NCBI GenBank assembly: GCA_963920705.1 | Contig: OY987226.1 | Coordinates: forward strand, 28,714,706-28,778,705 | Source of the DNA: Odiellus spinosus | Taxonomy: Eukaryota > Arthropoda > Arachnida > Opiliones > Phalangiidae | Length of the DNA stretch: 64,000 bases | Direction of reading: 5' to 3' | Part shown: in pieces, positions 24,611-35,682 of the stretch | Position numbering within the stretch: position 1 is the first letter of the stretch | Layout: every line of letters begins with the position of its first letter | Program-made: the position numbers and the translations under genes | Notes under the pieces: model-generated | The model's input: only the letters and a program-made list of their open reading frames with translations | Told to the model about the DNA's origin: nothing | Databases searched by the model: none

Positions 24611-24741
24611 AGATGAAACGGAAGATGAGTATTATTCTGACGATAGCGGACCAATGAAGGGTCGCGGTTTCTGTAATTGGACGGCGATTTTTTTCTTGGA
24701 TTTTGATACTGAATAAGCTAGGAGATCGACGATGTTCGATC

Positions 24742-25104
24742 CTACGACTTGTTGTAAATCAACTCCCCGGCGTCAGTCCATTTAATTTTCAATGGTAACT
24801 CTAACCACTTGTATAAATCTAAACACTCCGAGGTCATATATGACGGCACGCCGGAAGCAATCTCCGCACTCCAATTTTGTATTTTCGTTTTTTTAACTTT
24901 TTTCTTCGATCTTTTATTAATAACCCTCGAGAGCACGTGATTATAGCGATTAATTTTGTCCGTGTTGTTCAAATTGGGATCATCGAGAATGTCTTTAATT
25001 TTATCGACCTTTTCCAATTCCAAAGTTTTATCCACTTTGAGATCTTTCTCCGAATTAAGTCTTTGGAACGTCTCCTCGGAAATTAATAGAATTTTTTTCG
25101 CCAT
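24742..25104 (-). pseudogene. Small protein of a Polinton/Maverick-type element, 3'-broken
   Basis: 120 codons start with ATG (MAKKILLIS) and follow the upstream gene's stop by only 2 nt. The protein is lysine-rich, has a basic patch (KRSKKKVKKTK) near residue 70 and ends ELIYNKS. The inverted copy at 23966-24610 shows that the original protein continued: this copy lacks 7 nt (CGTAGAG) just after ELIYNK, shifting the frame and giving an early stop. By family resemblance (ILDD..K..RY.. then W...GELI and, in the other copy, GSNIVDL) I relate it to small uncharacterised proteins found beside capsid genes in invertebrate Polinton/Maverick or adintovirus-like elements. This rests on memory of the pattern and not on a search. 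Its biochemical role is unknown. Confidence 0.6.
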
Positions 25105-25106
25105 CT

Positions 25107-25445
25107 TTAATTGATAACTTTAGATAGGATAGCTCCTGCTATCGAACTGATTATCGGAAGTAATATTGGGAGAAATCCACCTTTTTGAATTAAAATTTGT
25201 CTTCGTTTAGCAAGAGTCTTTTTCTTGGCCACGCGACGTATGGAATTGCAATGCTTCTTCAATCGCTTCTTCTCGTCCTCTGTGAGAGAAACGTTGCCCT
25301 GCAGTATATTTATACAACATTCGGCGATGGTTTTTAATTCTTCTTTACTCGCGTATTTAATGGCGGCGTTTCGTTAACACGCGTTACACGAACTCAGATA
25401 TTTTAGAAAGTCTAAGTGCTCGTGTACTCTCTTCGGCGGAGCCAT
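25107..25445 (-). pseudogene. Small basic/hydrophobic Polinton-like protein with one in-frame stop
   Basis: A 113-codon frame from ATG at 25445 to TAA at 25107-25109, broken by a single TAA at 25374-25376 (codon 24). After the stop it reads on through a lysine/arginine-rich helical region (EDEKKRLKKHCNSIRRVAKK), then QKGGFLPILLP and a hydrophobic C-terminus (ISSIAGAIL). A basic segment followed by GGFL and a hydrophobic tail is typical of a small protein of invertebrate Polinton/Maverick-like elements (possibly a minor core or membrane-active virion protein; inference). The next gene starts 2 nt after its stop, as in a compact viral-type gene cluster. The break sits at the same place in both tandem copies, so it predates the duplication. 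Confidence 0.6.
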
Positions 25446-25725
25446 GTAGCTAATCGGGCAGCTTTCACGAGCGTACAATTGTTTTCGTCTCGGTGAAACG
25501 TACAACTTCTAGGCGTTCCACAAATTATAGTTACTAGTCTCGGGCAGCCCAAATCTTCGGCGTTAGCGACTTCAGTCTTCAAAAACCATGATAACACGAT
25601 AGATTTTTCTAAGCCTTTGGTTATAAAAGTATTGGCTTTCTCTCGTATGATTTTGGTAATACTTTGACATGGAGAGTGGTAATGTCGAGGTTGTCTCTGT
25701 AGGACTTTTAGCGTCTCTATTCGAG

Positions 25726-25920
25726 TCATTTACGTGTTGGGTTTTTCCTATATGACTCATATTTCATTTGTTTCAGTTGTAGTATTGGTTTTAATATTGG
25801 TTCGTACACGCATTTAATATGCATTCTAAACATACGTAATTGACGAAATTCGTGGTTAACCCTATCTTCATATGGTATTTTGTAAATGGTAGAGATACCA
25901 AAGCTTACTGATTTTCCCAT
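25726..25920 (-). CDS. Small ORF (64 aa), possible third gene of the Polinton-like cluster
   Basis: ATG at 25920 opens MGKSVSFGISTIYKIPYEDR and is followed by an arginine-rich, possibly helical stretch (RQLRMFRMHIK) before a stop at 25726. It lies upstream of, and in the same orientation as, the two small genes at 25107-25445 and 24742-25104. The opening VSFG..T.Y.IP.EDR resembles short proteins that I associate with the same element class, but the evidence is thin. The 280 bp between it and the next gene (25446-25725) hold overlapping open frames in two phases, none recognisable, which may be eroded coding sequence. Confidence 0.4.
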   Translation of the reverse strand: MGKSVSFGISTIYKIPYEDRVNHEFRQLRMFRMHIKCVYEPILKPILQLKQMKYESYRKNPTRK

Positions 25921-26439
25921 ATCTTCGCGCCTTACAATTTAAACTTTCAATCACGTGATATCTGAACATAGAGATAAGAACCGAGAATATAGATAAGGAT
26001 GGAAAATAGTTTAATTCCGGGTTCGAAACCAGGATGAAAAAAAAAAAAAAAAAAAAAAAAATTGGCACCTCAGGCACCTCCGGAACCTCTTGGCACCTCC
26101 TGTGCTTTAACGCTCATTTTCATACTACTGATGTTTATTAGTTTATTTAGTAAGCTAAAATAATTACATAAGTATTATAGAATGAGTTAGTAGGCTAGGT
26201 ATTTAATATGTTAAATAAAGGTAACGTTTTCATTTTTCGACTTTTCATTTTTCGGCTTTTAATTACAGACAGACTAGAACTTAATACGCATAAGCATTTT
26301 ACTATCTCGTTCGCAACGACTTGTTTGTCGTATTCGAGTTTTCTTTACTGACAGTCAAGAACTGAAACTCTCATAAGCTACTTTTGTATCTCGTTCATGA
26401 CGATCCCTTACTAATGACGACTTGTTTTCTGCATTATAC
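25921..26439. other. AT-rich non-coding stretch with tRNA-like B box and poly-A
   Basis: GGTTCGAAACC at 26020-26030 is a perfect match to an RNA polymerase III B box and sits 6 nt before a run of 25 A (26037-26061), the arrangement of a tRNA-derived SINE tail. No matching A box is visible at normal distance upstream, so only a fragment is proposed. After the A-run comes a short GGCACCTC-type repeat (26065-26100). No coding sequence is seen in the rest. Confidence 0.35.
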
Positions 26440-27752
26440 CAGAAGTTAATAATTATATCAAGAAGTGTACTACTTCATTGAATTTTCAACTTTCACCATG
26501 TATTACGTGTAATTTCTTGAGCAGACGAAAGCAATTTTTGCATTGACCAATGAGAGAGAGGAAATGTTGAAAATAGTTCTTTAAGATCACGTGGGGCGCC
26601 CGTCATAGTCGCGCGTCACAGTCTCACAGTTGCGATTGTAAACAAGTAAAATGGCACCCGCGCGTCGCCCGAGACTGAAGGTTTTACGATTACCGGATAT
26701 AAACAATTATATTTTTGTAATCCTACATAAATAATCGAATTTTAGTCGCAAATTGCATTTTAACCTTTCTCAGTTTCACATTATAAGTTTTAAATTCAAC
26801 TTAGTATCACGTATTTGTTAGTCCAAAGTCTTTAAGCTTTAAGCCTTGGTTAGTTCAGTTGGTGGAAACTTGGATAGTAAACTATCGCTCAAGACTCCGA
26901 CGCCGCTCATTATGCCCCGGCTCCCGGCCCGGCGCTTCGTTCAACAATATTTTTGGCGCCGGTATGGAAAAATCTCGGCGAGGCGCGGCCGCCGGTATGG
27001 AAAAAACTCGGCGAGCCGCAGCCGAAACACGGTCATGCCGCTGCCGGGTTTTTTTCATGGCGTCTGAGTCTATATCGCTCGCAACTTGATCCATTAACGA
27101 TTACTTAAATAAACCGAGCTCAAATTTAAAATGCAGCTCACCTTCTGTCTCTGCCAAAACAACAATATACAGTGTGATCTTTATTTAAAACCTTCAGTAA
27201 CAAAACAAATTCAGCGTGACAACTGTGATTTTATGTTTAACGCATCGACTCAAACAAATGCGGTAATTATTAAAAATATAATTGACACTAATGATTCATC
27301 TACGGATTTTATTTTTGCAAAAATTATCTACTTAATTAATTAAATTTATCGAAAATATGATGCCTATGCCTAGTTTTGATTTGACATCCTCCATAATCTC
27401 TCTAAAACCATTCATTATTATTATTATTATTACTAACTAAATATCTTGGCCAAAATAATCAGCGACGTAAGAAACATAACATACCTAGGGCTAGGGGCTA
27501 CCAACAATATACAAGAGCAGACAAATCATCTGCCTTCAGAACCTGGGAAATTTGGTTTTAGAGGAACTATGCTTTTTGGCTCCGCGCCACAGTCTCTCTA
27601 TGTACCTTGTAAAGCGGTCAGCCAAGTCACGTGGGGCCTTACAGGCGCGTTACCAAATTTTTTATATCCGCGCGAGGGGGGAAAGCAACGTAAATTACAT
27701 GGCGCACCAAAATTCTAAGTAGTACACTTCTTGATATAATTATTAACTTCTG
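26440..27752. mobile_element. 1313-bp DNA transposon-like element with 36-bp perfect TIRs
   Basis: The 36 bp at 26440-26475, starting CAGAAGTTAATAATTATATC, are the exact reverse complement of 27717-27752. The outer flanks ATTATAC (26433-26439 and 27753-27759) form a 7-bp target-site duplication. The interior has only short ORFs (for example 27131-27343, 70 aa, and 27446-27718, 90 aa) with no recognisable transposase, so it is a non-autonomous element. A GC-rich patch (26890-27060) contains a small direct duplication (GGTATGGAAAAA...CTCGGCGAG). TIRs starting CAGAA and a 7-bp duplication are shared with the 317-bp MITE of copy 2. The superfamily cannot be fixed: 7 bp is close to the 8 bp typical of hAT and P-type elements. 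Confidence 0.85.
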
Positions 27753-27949
27753 ATTATACGACTAAAGATATAAGAAGTTCTTCTCGTCGAGTACAACATA
27801 GCCGTGAGAGCGTCTGGTACTCGATCGAAAGTTAACAGCATCGAGCGCGGAAAGAGACCCCTTTGGAAAGTCATATGTATTAAATACAAGTTTATATTTT
27901 AAAATTGGCTCGGACATCACGTCGTGAGGTCTGGTGGGTGAGAGGCGAA

Positions 27950-28035
27950 TGCTTTTTCGATTTGATGACGTTTTTCGTCTTCTTGCACGACGCCGACGCC
28001 GCAGTGAATACAGTACCTAGACCCCACTAGGGTTG
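27950..28035 (+). repeat. Direct repeat, right copy
   Basis: Right-hand match to 23838-23958 (TTTTTCGAT, GATGACGT, TTTCGTCTT, GACGCCGACGCC, GCAGTGAATACAGTACC, CCCCACTAGGGTTGG) with a shorter GACGCC run. The two copies bracket the Polinton-like cluster and the TIR element, and could be remnants of terminal repeats of a larger element or of an older segmental duplication. Confidence 0.65.
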
Positions 28036-31000
28036 GTTAACTCATGTACAGTTGTACTAAGTCTTGCGAGTGAGAAACATTCCAAGCGCATCAATAAATG
28101 TTTCAATCGGGAAGAATGGAGTTTAAAAAATATGTTTAACACATGGTTATTACAAAATTATTTTCTGACAAGTCAAACTCCACGAGAATCATCGAAAACG
28201 ACTATAATACAGAAGGTGGTTAAATTGCGATTAAATATGGATTAAAATGTATTTAATGATTAAATTTCACACTTGGCGCGCGGATAACGAAAAATGCACT
28301 AAATTTGAGATTTTTTTTTCGAAAAAAATCTAATTTTTTCAGAATGATATTCCATATATTTCACCACTCTACTAAAGAAACATAACAAATCAACGAATAG
28401 ATGGTCTAGAGGGAATACCTGGCGGGGTTGATACGTAACGTCAAGGCATCACTACTAGGTAGGGTCTTAAACCAACGCGATACGCTAGGAGAGAGAGGAG
28501 GGAGTGTAGTAGGGAGATTTCGAGTCCTTCAGTCAATCTATAGCCTCTTTATACTCGTTCACCTTTCTCTCTTTGCATCTTTCTAATTGAGACATTCTAT
28601 AGCATGGTTCAACCATTTTTGCAACGCGTAAAAAGCTACAAAACCTCTATCTCTTATCTATGAGTTTCTTAGAGATAGGCTTAGAGTACCCCTATTCAGG
28701 CTGGCCCATTTATATATCTCTCTAATGGAAACTATCCACGAAACGGACTCGCGGTCGGACGAGAAGTATCCGGCATTTTCTTCCAAAGAGGGAGAGAGTC
28801 TCAAATATGACTAACGATTCGAATCGCCCTAAATCGCCCTATTTTGGCGAAGAGTAACGTTTTGATACGCGTTTTTCTCGTTTGCTGGAAAGTTAGGGTT
28901 TTTGTATTATATTTAAATCGTGGCTTTGAATGAAGTAAAATCGTCGGGAACTCGGGGCTAACTTTGAGATCGTCATACAGCGATTATTTACCCAAATTTC
29001 CCTGTGGAAAGTAAACCGATAACGGGAGACAAATCTCTACAAAGGTAGGTTATAGTCAATTTTAAAACGTTAGGGTTCGAGGTTTTTAGTTTGGAGTTTA
29101 TTTAGTAAAAGGATTGAACCTGTCTTAGGTTTTTTACTGATTAGTTATTTAGTTTAAGAGATTCCATTTTTCTATGACTCTTACAAGATACTTGGATAAA
29201 TAAATAAATTAAAACCCATGACGGGTTTCTTATCTAGAATTAGAGACAAATGTATAAATCCGTAATGGAAAAATAATAGCGCGCTGAAGACCTTTGGTTT
29301 TATCGTTTCAATTTAAAAATAGCTAAATCAACCATATGACTATGAAATCGCTATCTAAACTTTCAATAGTTCGTAGTAAACGAGATGGTTAACATCATAA
29401 GAGAAGCCACACCCCGAAGGCCCATTTTGGGACGCTAATTCAAAATATCCATACTCATAAACCAACTTCTAGGGGGCTACGGCCATTGGGGTACAAATAT
29501 AATTAAAATTTTAATCTAATCATTTACGCAAAAAAACATAATCCAATTCATTCGAGCAAAAACCAAAAGTATAAACCCAAATCTGAGGTTGGTCTTATCT
29601 CTAGTTTTATTTTCAAGTACGGGAAAAAAATCGTGTCTAAATTAGGGTTCAGAGAATAAAATGAGTGAAACTTCCGTTTAAGAATTTCGATTCCTATAAT
29701 TTTCTTTTACGAGTTTTTTTTTTCAGTCTGAATTATATCGTTTTCTTATCTTTACGAATTAATCTAAGTTTTGGAGTAGCGGGGAAATGAAAAATAAAGG
29801 AAAATTTCTGTTAAAATGATTGGCTAAAAATATAAGAGTAGATTCTTTCGAATCGATTGGAGAGTGCTTGAGAAATTTCCCCCTAAAACAGCTTTAAAAC
29901 GAAAGATGTCTTTCTCGTTCCACGGGAAATCTATATAGCAAATTCACAGTTTCGAAAATTACTGCAAACGCGAAAAATCGAGCTTTTTCACCCCTCATCC
30001 TCAAACACACGCAGAAAAATCGGCAAGTTAAAAATATCACTCCTTTCGAATACATCATTTGGCGATTACTTGGGGCGCTAAAGCGGTATAGGGCGAGCTT
30101 TCGCTTGATGAAAATGGCAGGGGTAAAAACCTACATTGGGTAATGCTCGCGCCTCACCGAGGGAACGTTTTTTTTTCGTCACTAATAGGCGTTTCGGCGC
30201 GGGCATGTTTACATTGGAATAGCTAAATGGAGTATTTGAAAGAGAAAGAACCACACTTAAAACATTTTACGTAACTTGCTGTCTTGTTTTCAAAGTTTTG
30301 GTTTGTCCTTTTAGGTTTTTCACGATCTTGTTTATTATCTCTTTTGAATAATACAGTGTATTAACAATAAACTAAAAGCGCGTTCTGGAAATAGATAGGA
30401 TTACTTTGAAACGAAATTAAACGTATATAGATAATAGATTTTCAACTAAAATGGAATAAATACGAAGCTTATCTATCCCAAAGAAAACGCTATTTCATCG
30501 AATTAGAACCTTTTAAAATATACGTTGGATAAACATAGTTTACCTCGTTTTAATTCAGTCAATCGTATTCTATGGGATTATTGGTTTAGGCGGAACCTAC
30601 GCAATAACAATTTAAAAAACAGTAGTTTCAAATATTCTATATTGTACTCGATTTAATTAATTTCTACGTATTTCGTAAGCACAAAATTATAATTTATATG
30701 TCGTGGTAACAGTTTAAAATAGCCATAAACCTTTAGCGTTTGCTCAGTAATTTTTCATCCCCCCTTCATTTTGGGAGGAAAGGAAAGTGGTGTATCACCT
30801 AGGGGCTGATATTGATTGGAAGCGCGCGAACGTCGGAGCTAATTAAGGCGTCGCCAAAGGCGGAAAACACGGCGCTCTAGGCCCGGCAATCCTAACCATC
30901 GTTTCAATAGAAAAACGAACAGTCGGCGTACCCATCTACCCTACTTCCTCCAAGATTTTATGATAAGTGTGGGTTTGTTCGTGCGGGGAGATTGGCAGCG

Positions 31001-31575
31001 TGGATTCAAATAGCTCCAAAGCTATTGGATCGTTTCACCAAAAAAGGAGGAGCTATCCTAAACGCGTGTTTGCCATCGGAGACTCTCAGGGAAACGTCCT
31101 ATAGTTTATGAGAAAAAAAAAAACCGAAAAGTTTCGGTATAAGAGACAATGAAAATATCAAGATAACTCACAACGGCTCTAATCTTAGTTCTTGAACGAA
31201 CTGGTTTCTCCGTGTACCGCTTTCACTTTACTTAACGGGCTTTAAAATTATTTCTATCGAATACAGAACTAGTTTATTTTATCCGTCATCTTGGAATATT
31301 TACATTCAAGTTTCATCGAACTATGAGTCTTAGACATCTTCCTCGTTTTGGTAAGTTGAAATTTCTACGAAATAGTAACTGTTATAAGAATTAAAAATAT
31401 TGTAGCCTAGAATCAATCCTTTTTAGGGAAATTAATTTAACTCGTTCGATTATATATTCTCTTAAAAAGCACATATTGTTAGAATAATATAGATTTCTCG
31501 GATCTACGTACAAGACTAATGATAGTATTCAATCCCGATTTATTATCAGGAAAATTCATTTACTAATTTAACATT
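28036..31575. other. AT-rich intergenic block without recognisable genes (copy 1)
   Basis: No open frame here is long enough or similar enough to anything I recognise; the longest is an unrecognised 70-aa frame at 28033-28245. Visible items are an A/T hairpin at 28312-28334 (AGATTTTTTTTTCG and its complement) and a 116-bp dispersed repeat at 29259-29374 that recurs at 39538-39653 and, diverged, at 44821-44936. The rest looks like neutral non-coding DNA. Confidence 0.6.
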
Positions 31576-32913
31576 TCGAACCAGGTTCTTTCGAACCAGG
31601 TTCTTTCGAACCAGGTTCTTTCGAACCAGGTTCTTTCGAACCAGGTTCTTTCGAACCAGGTTCTTTCGAACCAGGTTCTTTCGAACCAGGTTCTTTCGAA
31701 CCAGGTTCTTTCGAACCAGGTTCTTTCGAACCAGGTTCTTTCGAACCAGGTTCTTTCGAACCAGGTTCTTTCGAACCAGGTTCTTTCGAACCAGGTTCTT
31801 TCGAACCAGGTTCTTTCGAACCAGGTTCTTTCGAACCAGGTTCTTTCGAACCAGGTTCTTTCGAACCAGGTTCTTTCGAACCAGGTTTTTTCGAACCAGG
31901 TTTTTTCGAACCAGGTTTTTTCGAACCAGGTTTTTTCGAACCAGGTTTTTTCGAACCAGGTTTTTTCGAACCAGGTTTTTTCGAACCAGGTTTTTTCGAA
32001 CCAGGTTTTTTCGAACCAGGTTTTTTCGAACCAGGTTTTTTCGAACCAGGTTTTTTCGAACCAGGTTTTTTCGAACCAGGTTTTTTCGAACCAGGTTTTT
32101 TCGAACCAGGTTTTTTCGAACCAGGTTTTTTCGAACCAGGTTTTTTCGAACCAGGTTTTTTCGAACCAGGTTTTTTCGAACCAGGTTTTTTCGAACCAGG
32201 TTTTTTCGAACCAGGTTTTTTCGAACCAGGTTTTTTCGAACCAGGTTTTTTCGAACCAGGTTTTTTCGAACCAGGTTTTTTCGAACCAGGTTTTTTCGAA
32301 CCAGGTTTTTTCGAACCAGGTTTTTTCGAACCAGGTTTTTTCGAACCAGGTTTTTTCGAACCAGGTTTTTTCGAACCAGGTTTTTTCGAACCAGGTTTTT
32401 TCGAACCAGGTTTTTTCGAACCAGGTTTTTTCGAACCAGGTTTTTTCAAACCAGGTTTTTTCAAACCAGGTTTTTTCAAACCAGGTTTTTTCAAACCAGG
32501 TTTTTTCAAACCAGGTTTTTTCAAACCAGGTTTTTTCAAACCAGGTTTTTTCAAACCAGGTTTTTTCAAACCAGGTTTTTTCAAACCAGGTTTTTTCAAA
32601 CCAGTTCTTTTCAAACCAGTCTTTTCAAACCAGTCTTTTCAAACCAGTCTTTTCAAACCAGGTTTTTCAAACCAGGTTTTTCAAACCAGGTTTTCCAAAC
32701 CAGGTTTTCCAAACCAGGTTTTTCAAACCAGGTTTTCCAAACCAGGTTTTTCAAACCAGGTTTTTCAAACCAGGTTTTTCAAACCAGGTTTTCCAAATCA
32801 GGTTTTCCAAATCAGGTTTTTCAAATCAGGTTTTTCAAATCAGGTTTTTCAAATCAGGTTTTTCAAATCAGGTTTTTCAAATCAGGTTTTTCTAATCAGG
32901 TTTTTCAAATCAA
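31576..32913. repeat. Minisatellite array 3 (copy-2 version of array 2)
   Basis: TTCTTTCGAACCAGG units to about 31880, TTTTTTCGAACCAGG to 32445, TTTTTTCAAACCAGG to 32600, then 14-bp units ending in CCAGTC, CCAGG and ATCAGG. Compared with array 2 it entirely lacks the CCAACCAGG block that should lie between the second and third types, has about 37 instead of 14 copies of the second type, and has fewer 14-bp units. The flanks are almost identical, so the array has changed much faster than its surroundings. Confidence 0.95.
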
Positions 32914-32917
32914 ATTT

Positions 32918-33323
32918 TTCTTTGATACCAGTCTGAACGCGGATTTATATCTAATCTTTATTAATTTATCTTGGATACACGTGTGAACGTGGCTTCATAT
33001 CGAATATTTATTAATTTTTAACTTAGATACCCGTGCGAACAGGCATTTATATATTATCTTTGTCATTTTATCTTGGGTACTCGTGCGAACGGGACTTAAT
33101 ATCTATTCTTTATTAAGTCATTTTATCTTGGATACCCTGCGAACACGCCTTTATATCTAATCTTTATTCATTTTTACCTTGGATACCCTTGTGAAGGCAC
33201 CTCTACATCTAATCTTTATCGTCTTATCTTGGCCACCCGTGAAAACGCACCATAATATCTAAAATTTATTAATTCATTTTATCTTGAACACCCGTGAAAA
33301 CACGACTTTATCTAATCAACCTA
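32918..33323. repeat. Degenerate ~50-55-bp tandem repeat (copy 2)
   Basis: Same eight diverged GATACCCGTG-containing units as at 22940-23345, in the second copy of the duplication. Confidence 0.78.
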
Positions 33324-33680
33324 TAAGAAAATATTGAATATCTTCGAAAATATCTTTTATATTAAATTTAAGTTTCAGCAACATTGGTTTTTAGATTAAG
33401 TTAAATCATTTAATCTGTTTTAATTTTAATTTAAATGAATATTACGTTTCAATTCAGTAAAAGCTATAACCTCAGAAGGCTAAAATAGACGCGAATCCAA
33501 AAGATACTATATAAGGCGTTCGTTTATCATTATAAACTAACAAGCGAGTAACGGTTGCTGCTCTTCAATGAGCTCTGGTGGATGTACGTTTACAGCATGG
33601 TAGAAGCTAATAACTGTATATGCGAATTCTATTGGAGGGTCAAGCGCCGTGGGTGATGACGTCTTCCTCTGACGTCACGT
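33324..33680. promoter_or_regulatory. TATA/CRE region (copy 2)
   Basis: Second copy of the region at 23346-23700: TATATAAG at 33508-33515 and TGACGTCA at 33670-33677. No ORF directly follows. Confidence 0.38.
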
Positions 33681-33833
33681 ACAGACAGATCCTCTCCGCG
33701 AACTAAAAGTTCATTTGGAGAGGTAAGAAGACAAAAGTTTTACCGATTCGATGACGTAACAGACAGAACCTCTCCGTGAACTAAAAGTTCACTCGGAGAG
33801 GTAAGGAGACGAAAGTTTTTCGATTCGATGACG
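33681..33833 (+). repeat. 78-bp hairpin/splice-donor tandem units (copy 2)
   Basis: Second copy of the pair at 23703-23855; both GAGAGGTAAG words and both hairpins are retained. Confidence 0.58.
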
Positions 33834-33943
33834 TATTTCGTCTTATTGCAAGACGCCGACGCACACGCCAACGCCGACGCCGACGCCAACGCCGCAGTGA
33901 ATACAGTACCTAGACCCCACTAGGGTTGGGTCTAGCTAAAAAC

Positions 33944-34567
33944 CGAAAATACAAAATTGGAGTGCGGAGATTGCTTCCGGCGTGCCGTCATATATGACCT
34001 CGGAGTGTTTAGATTTATACAAGTGGTTAGAGTTATCATTGAAAATTAAATGGACTGACGCCGGGGAGTTGATTTACAACAGTTATTGGGGGGTACTCTC
34101 GTGCTAAGCGGGGGTACCAGCTTCGGCGTCATCCTACGCCATTGAGTCGGTCCTTGTGGATCACGGTTACATTACGGGGGCCGTATGGCACTGCTGTGTG
34201 GGTTCTGGTCGCCATGCCTTATACCTTCCTTCTGCTGCCTTAGCCTCTCTGCACGTGTGTGCGGGTGCACTGGCTCTACATAGCCTTGCTTCCGTTCCGG
34301 GCGTGGTTTCGCGTGCGGCACTAGCGGACAAATGATGAAGCCGCACGCAATGGCGGGGGTGTTGTGTGCTACCCAAACAAATCTGAGTTGATTTACAACA
34401 AGCGTAGAGTCGTAGGATCGAACATCGTCGATCTCCTAGCTTATTCAGTATCAAAATCCAAGAAAAAAATCGCCGTCACGGGCTCGAAAGAGTTCTACGA
34501 ATTGTTGTATAAAGTGAACGCACCAAGATCTCTAATAAAAATCCGCAAACGTGAAGAGGGAACATAA
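33944..34567 (+). pseudogene. Inverted partial copy of Polinton-like gene (copy 2)
   Basis: Counterpart of 23966-24610, interrupted by the same retroposon-like insertion. The C-terminal part (SNIVDLLAYSVSKSKKK onwards) ends in a stop at 34565-34567. Same lesions as in copy 1. Confidence 0.72.
34066..34400. mobile_element. GC-rich insertion with 16-bp target duplication (copy 2, 21 bp shorter)
   Basis: Same insertion as at 24088-24443, here 303 bp between the duplicated GAGTTGATTTACAACA words. The 21 bp present in copy 1 near 24410 (beginning GCACGGTGCACC) are absent; CCCA is joined directly to AACAAATCT. Since both copies share both target duplications, the indel arose after the duplication, or differs between haplotypes. 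Confidence 0.65.
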
Positions 34568-34698
34568 AGATGAAACGGAAGATGAGTATTATTCTGACGA
34601 TAGCGGACCAATGAAGGGTCGCGGTTTCTGTAATTGGACGGCGATTTTTTTCTTGGATTTTGATACTGAATAAGCTAGGAGATCGACGATGTTCGATC

Positions 34699-35061
34699 CT
34701 ACGACTTGTTGTAAATCAACTCCCCGGCGTCAGTCCATTTAATTTTCAATGGTAACTCTAACCACTTGTATAAATCTAAACACTCCGAGGTCATATATGA
34801 CGGCACGCCGGAAGCAATCTCCGCACTCCAATTTTGTATTTTCGTTTTTTTAACTTTTTTCTTCGATCTTTTATTAATAACCCTCGAGAGCACGTGATTA
34901 TAGCGATTAATTTTGTCCGTGTTGTTCAAATTGGGATCATCGAGAATGTCTTTAATTTTATCGACCTTTTCCAATTCCAAAGTTTTATCCACTTTGAGAT
35001 CTTTCTCCGAATTAAGTCTTTGGAACGTCTCCTCGGAAATTAATAGAATTTTTTTCGCCAT
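34699..35061 (-). pseudogene. Small Polinton-like protein, 3'-broken (copy 2)
   Basis: Identical 120-codon frame to 24742-25104, starting MAKKILLIS and ending ELIYNKS, with the same 7-nt loss that truncates it. See copy 1 for the reasoning on family and role. Confidence 0.58.
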
Positions 35062-35063
35062 CT

Positions 35064-35402
35064 TTAATTGATAACTTTAGATAGGATAGCTCCTGCTATC
35101 GAACTGATTATCGGAAGTAATATTGGGAGAAATCCACCTTTTTGAATTAAAATTTGTCTTCGTTTAGCAAGAGTATTTTTCTTGGCCACGCGACGTATGG
35201 AATTGCAATGCTTCTTCAATCGCTTCTTCTCGTCCTCTGTGAGAGAAACGTTGCCCTGCAGTATATTTATACAACATTCGGCGATGGTTTTTAATTCTTC
35301 TTTACTCGCGTATTTAATGGCGGCGTTTCGTTAACACGCGTTACACGAACTCAGATATTTTAGAAAGTCTAAGTGCTCGTGTACTCTCTTCGGCGGAGCC
35401 AT
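35064..35402 (-). pseudogene. Small basic/hydrophobic Polinton-like protein with in-frame stop (copy 2)
   Basis: Counterpart of 25107-25445 with the same internal TAA. It differs by one visible substitution, a C-to-A change on the plus strand (GAGTCTTTT to GAGTATTTT), which changes the third lysine of AKKKTLAK to asparagine. Confidence 0.58.
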
Positions 35403-35682
35403 GTAGCTAATCGGGCAGCTTTCACGAGCGTACAATTGTTTTCGTCTCGGTGAAACGTACAACTTCTAGGCGTTCCACAAATTATAGTTACTAGTCTCGG
35501 GCAGCCCAAATCTTCGGCGTTAGCGACTTCAGTCTTCAAAAACCATGATAACACGATAGATTTTTCTAAGCCTTTGGTTATAAAAGTATTGGCTTTCTCT
35601 CGTATGATTTTGGTAATACTTTGACATGGAGAGTGGTAATGTCGAGGTTGTCTCTGTAGGACTTTTAGCGTCTCTATTCGAG

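Larger units (their letters stand above)
21661..31575. repeat. Large tandem duplication, copy 1
   Basis: From 22943 to 31575 the sequence is almost identical to 32921-41854. Only a handful of substitutions were seen by eye, plus a 21-bp indel, a poly-A length change and a 324-bp insertion in copy 2. The left limit lies inside array 2 and is approximate. The right limit is sharp: after TTTAACATT at 31575 the sequence jumps straight into CGAACCAGG units of the next array. Whether this is a true genomic tandem duplication or two haplotypes placed side by side by an assembler cannot be decided from the sequence. Confidence 0.93.

Noticed and set aside
26846-27094. Three overlapping ORFs (70-76 aa) in the GC-rich part of the TIR element, and a tRNA A-box-like word (GGTTAGTTCAGTTGGTGG)
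   Set aside because: The frames overlap on both strands and are rich in arginine and alanine because of base composition. The A-box-like word lacks a B box at tRNA distance and the region cannot fold as a tRNA by eye.
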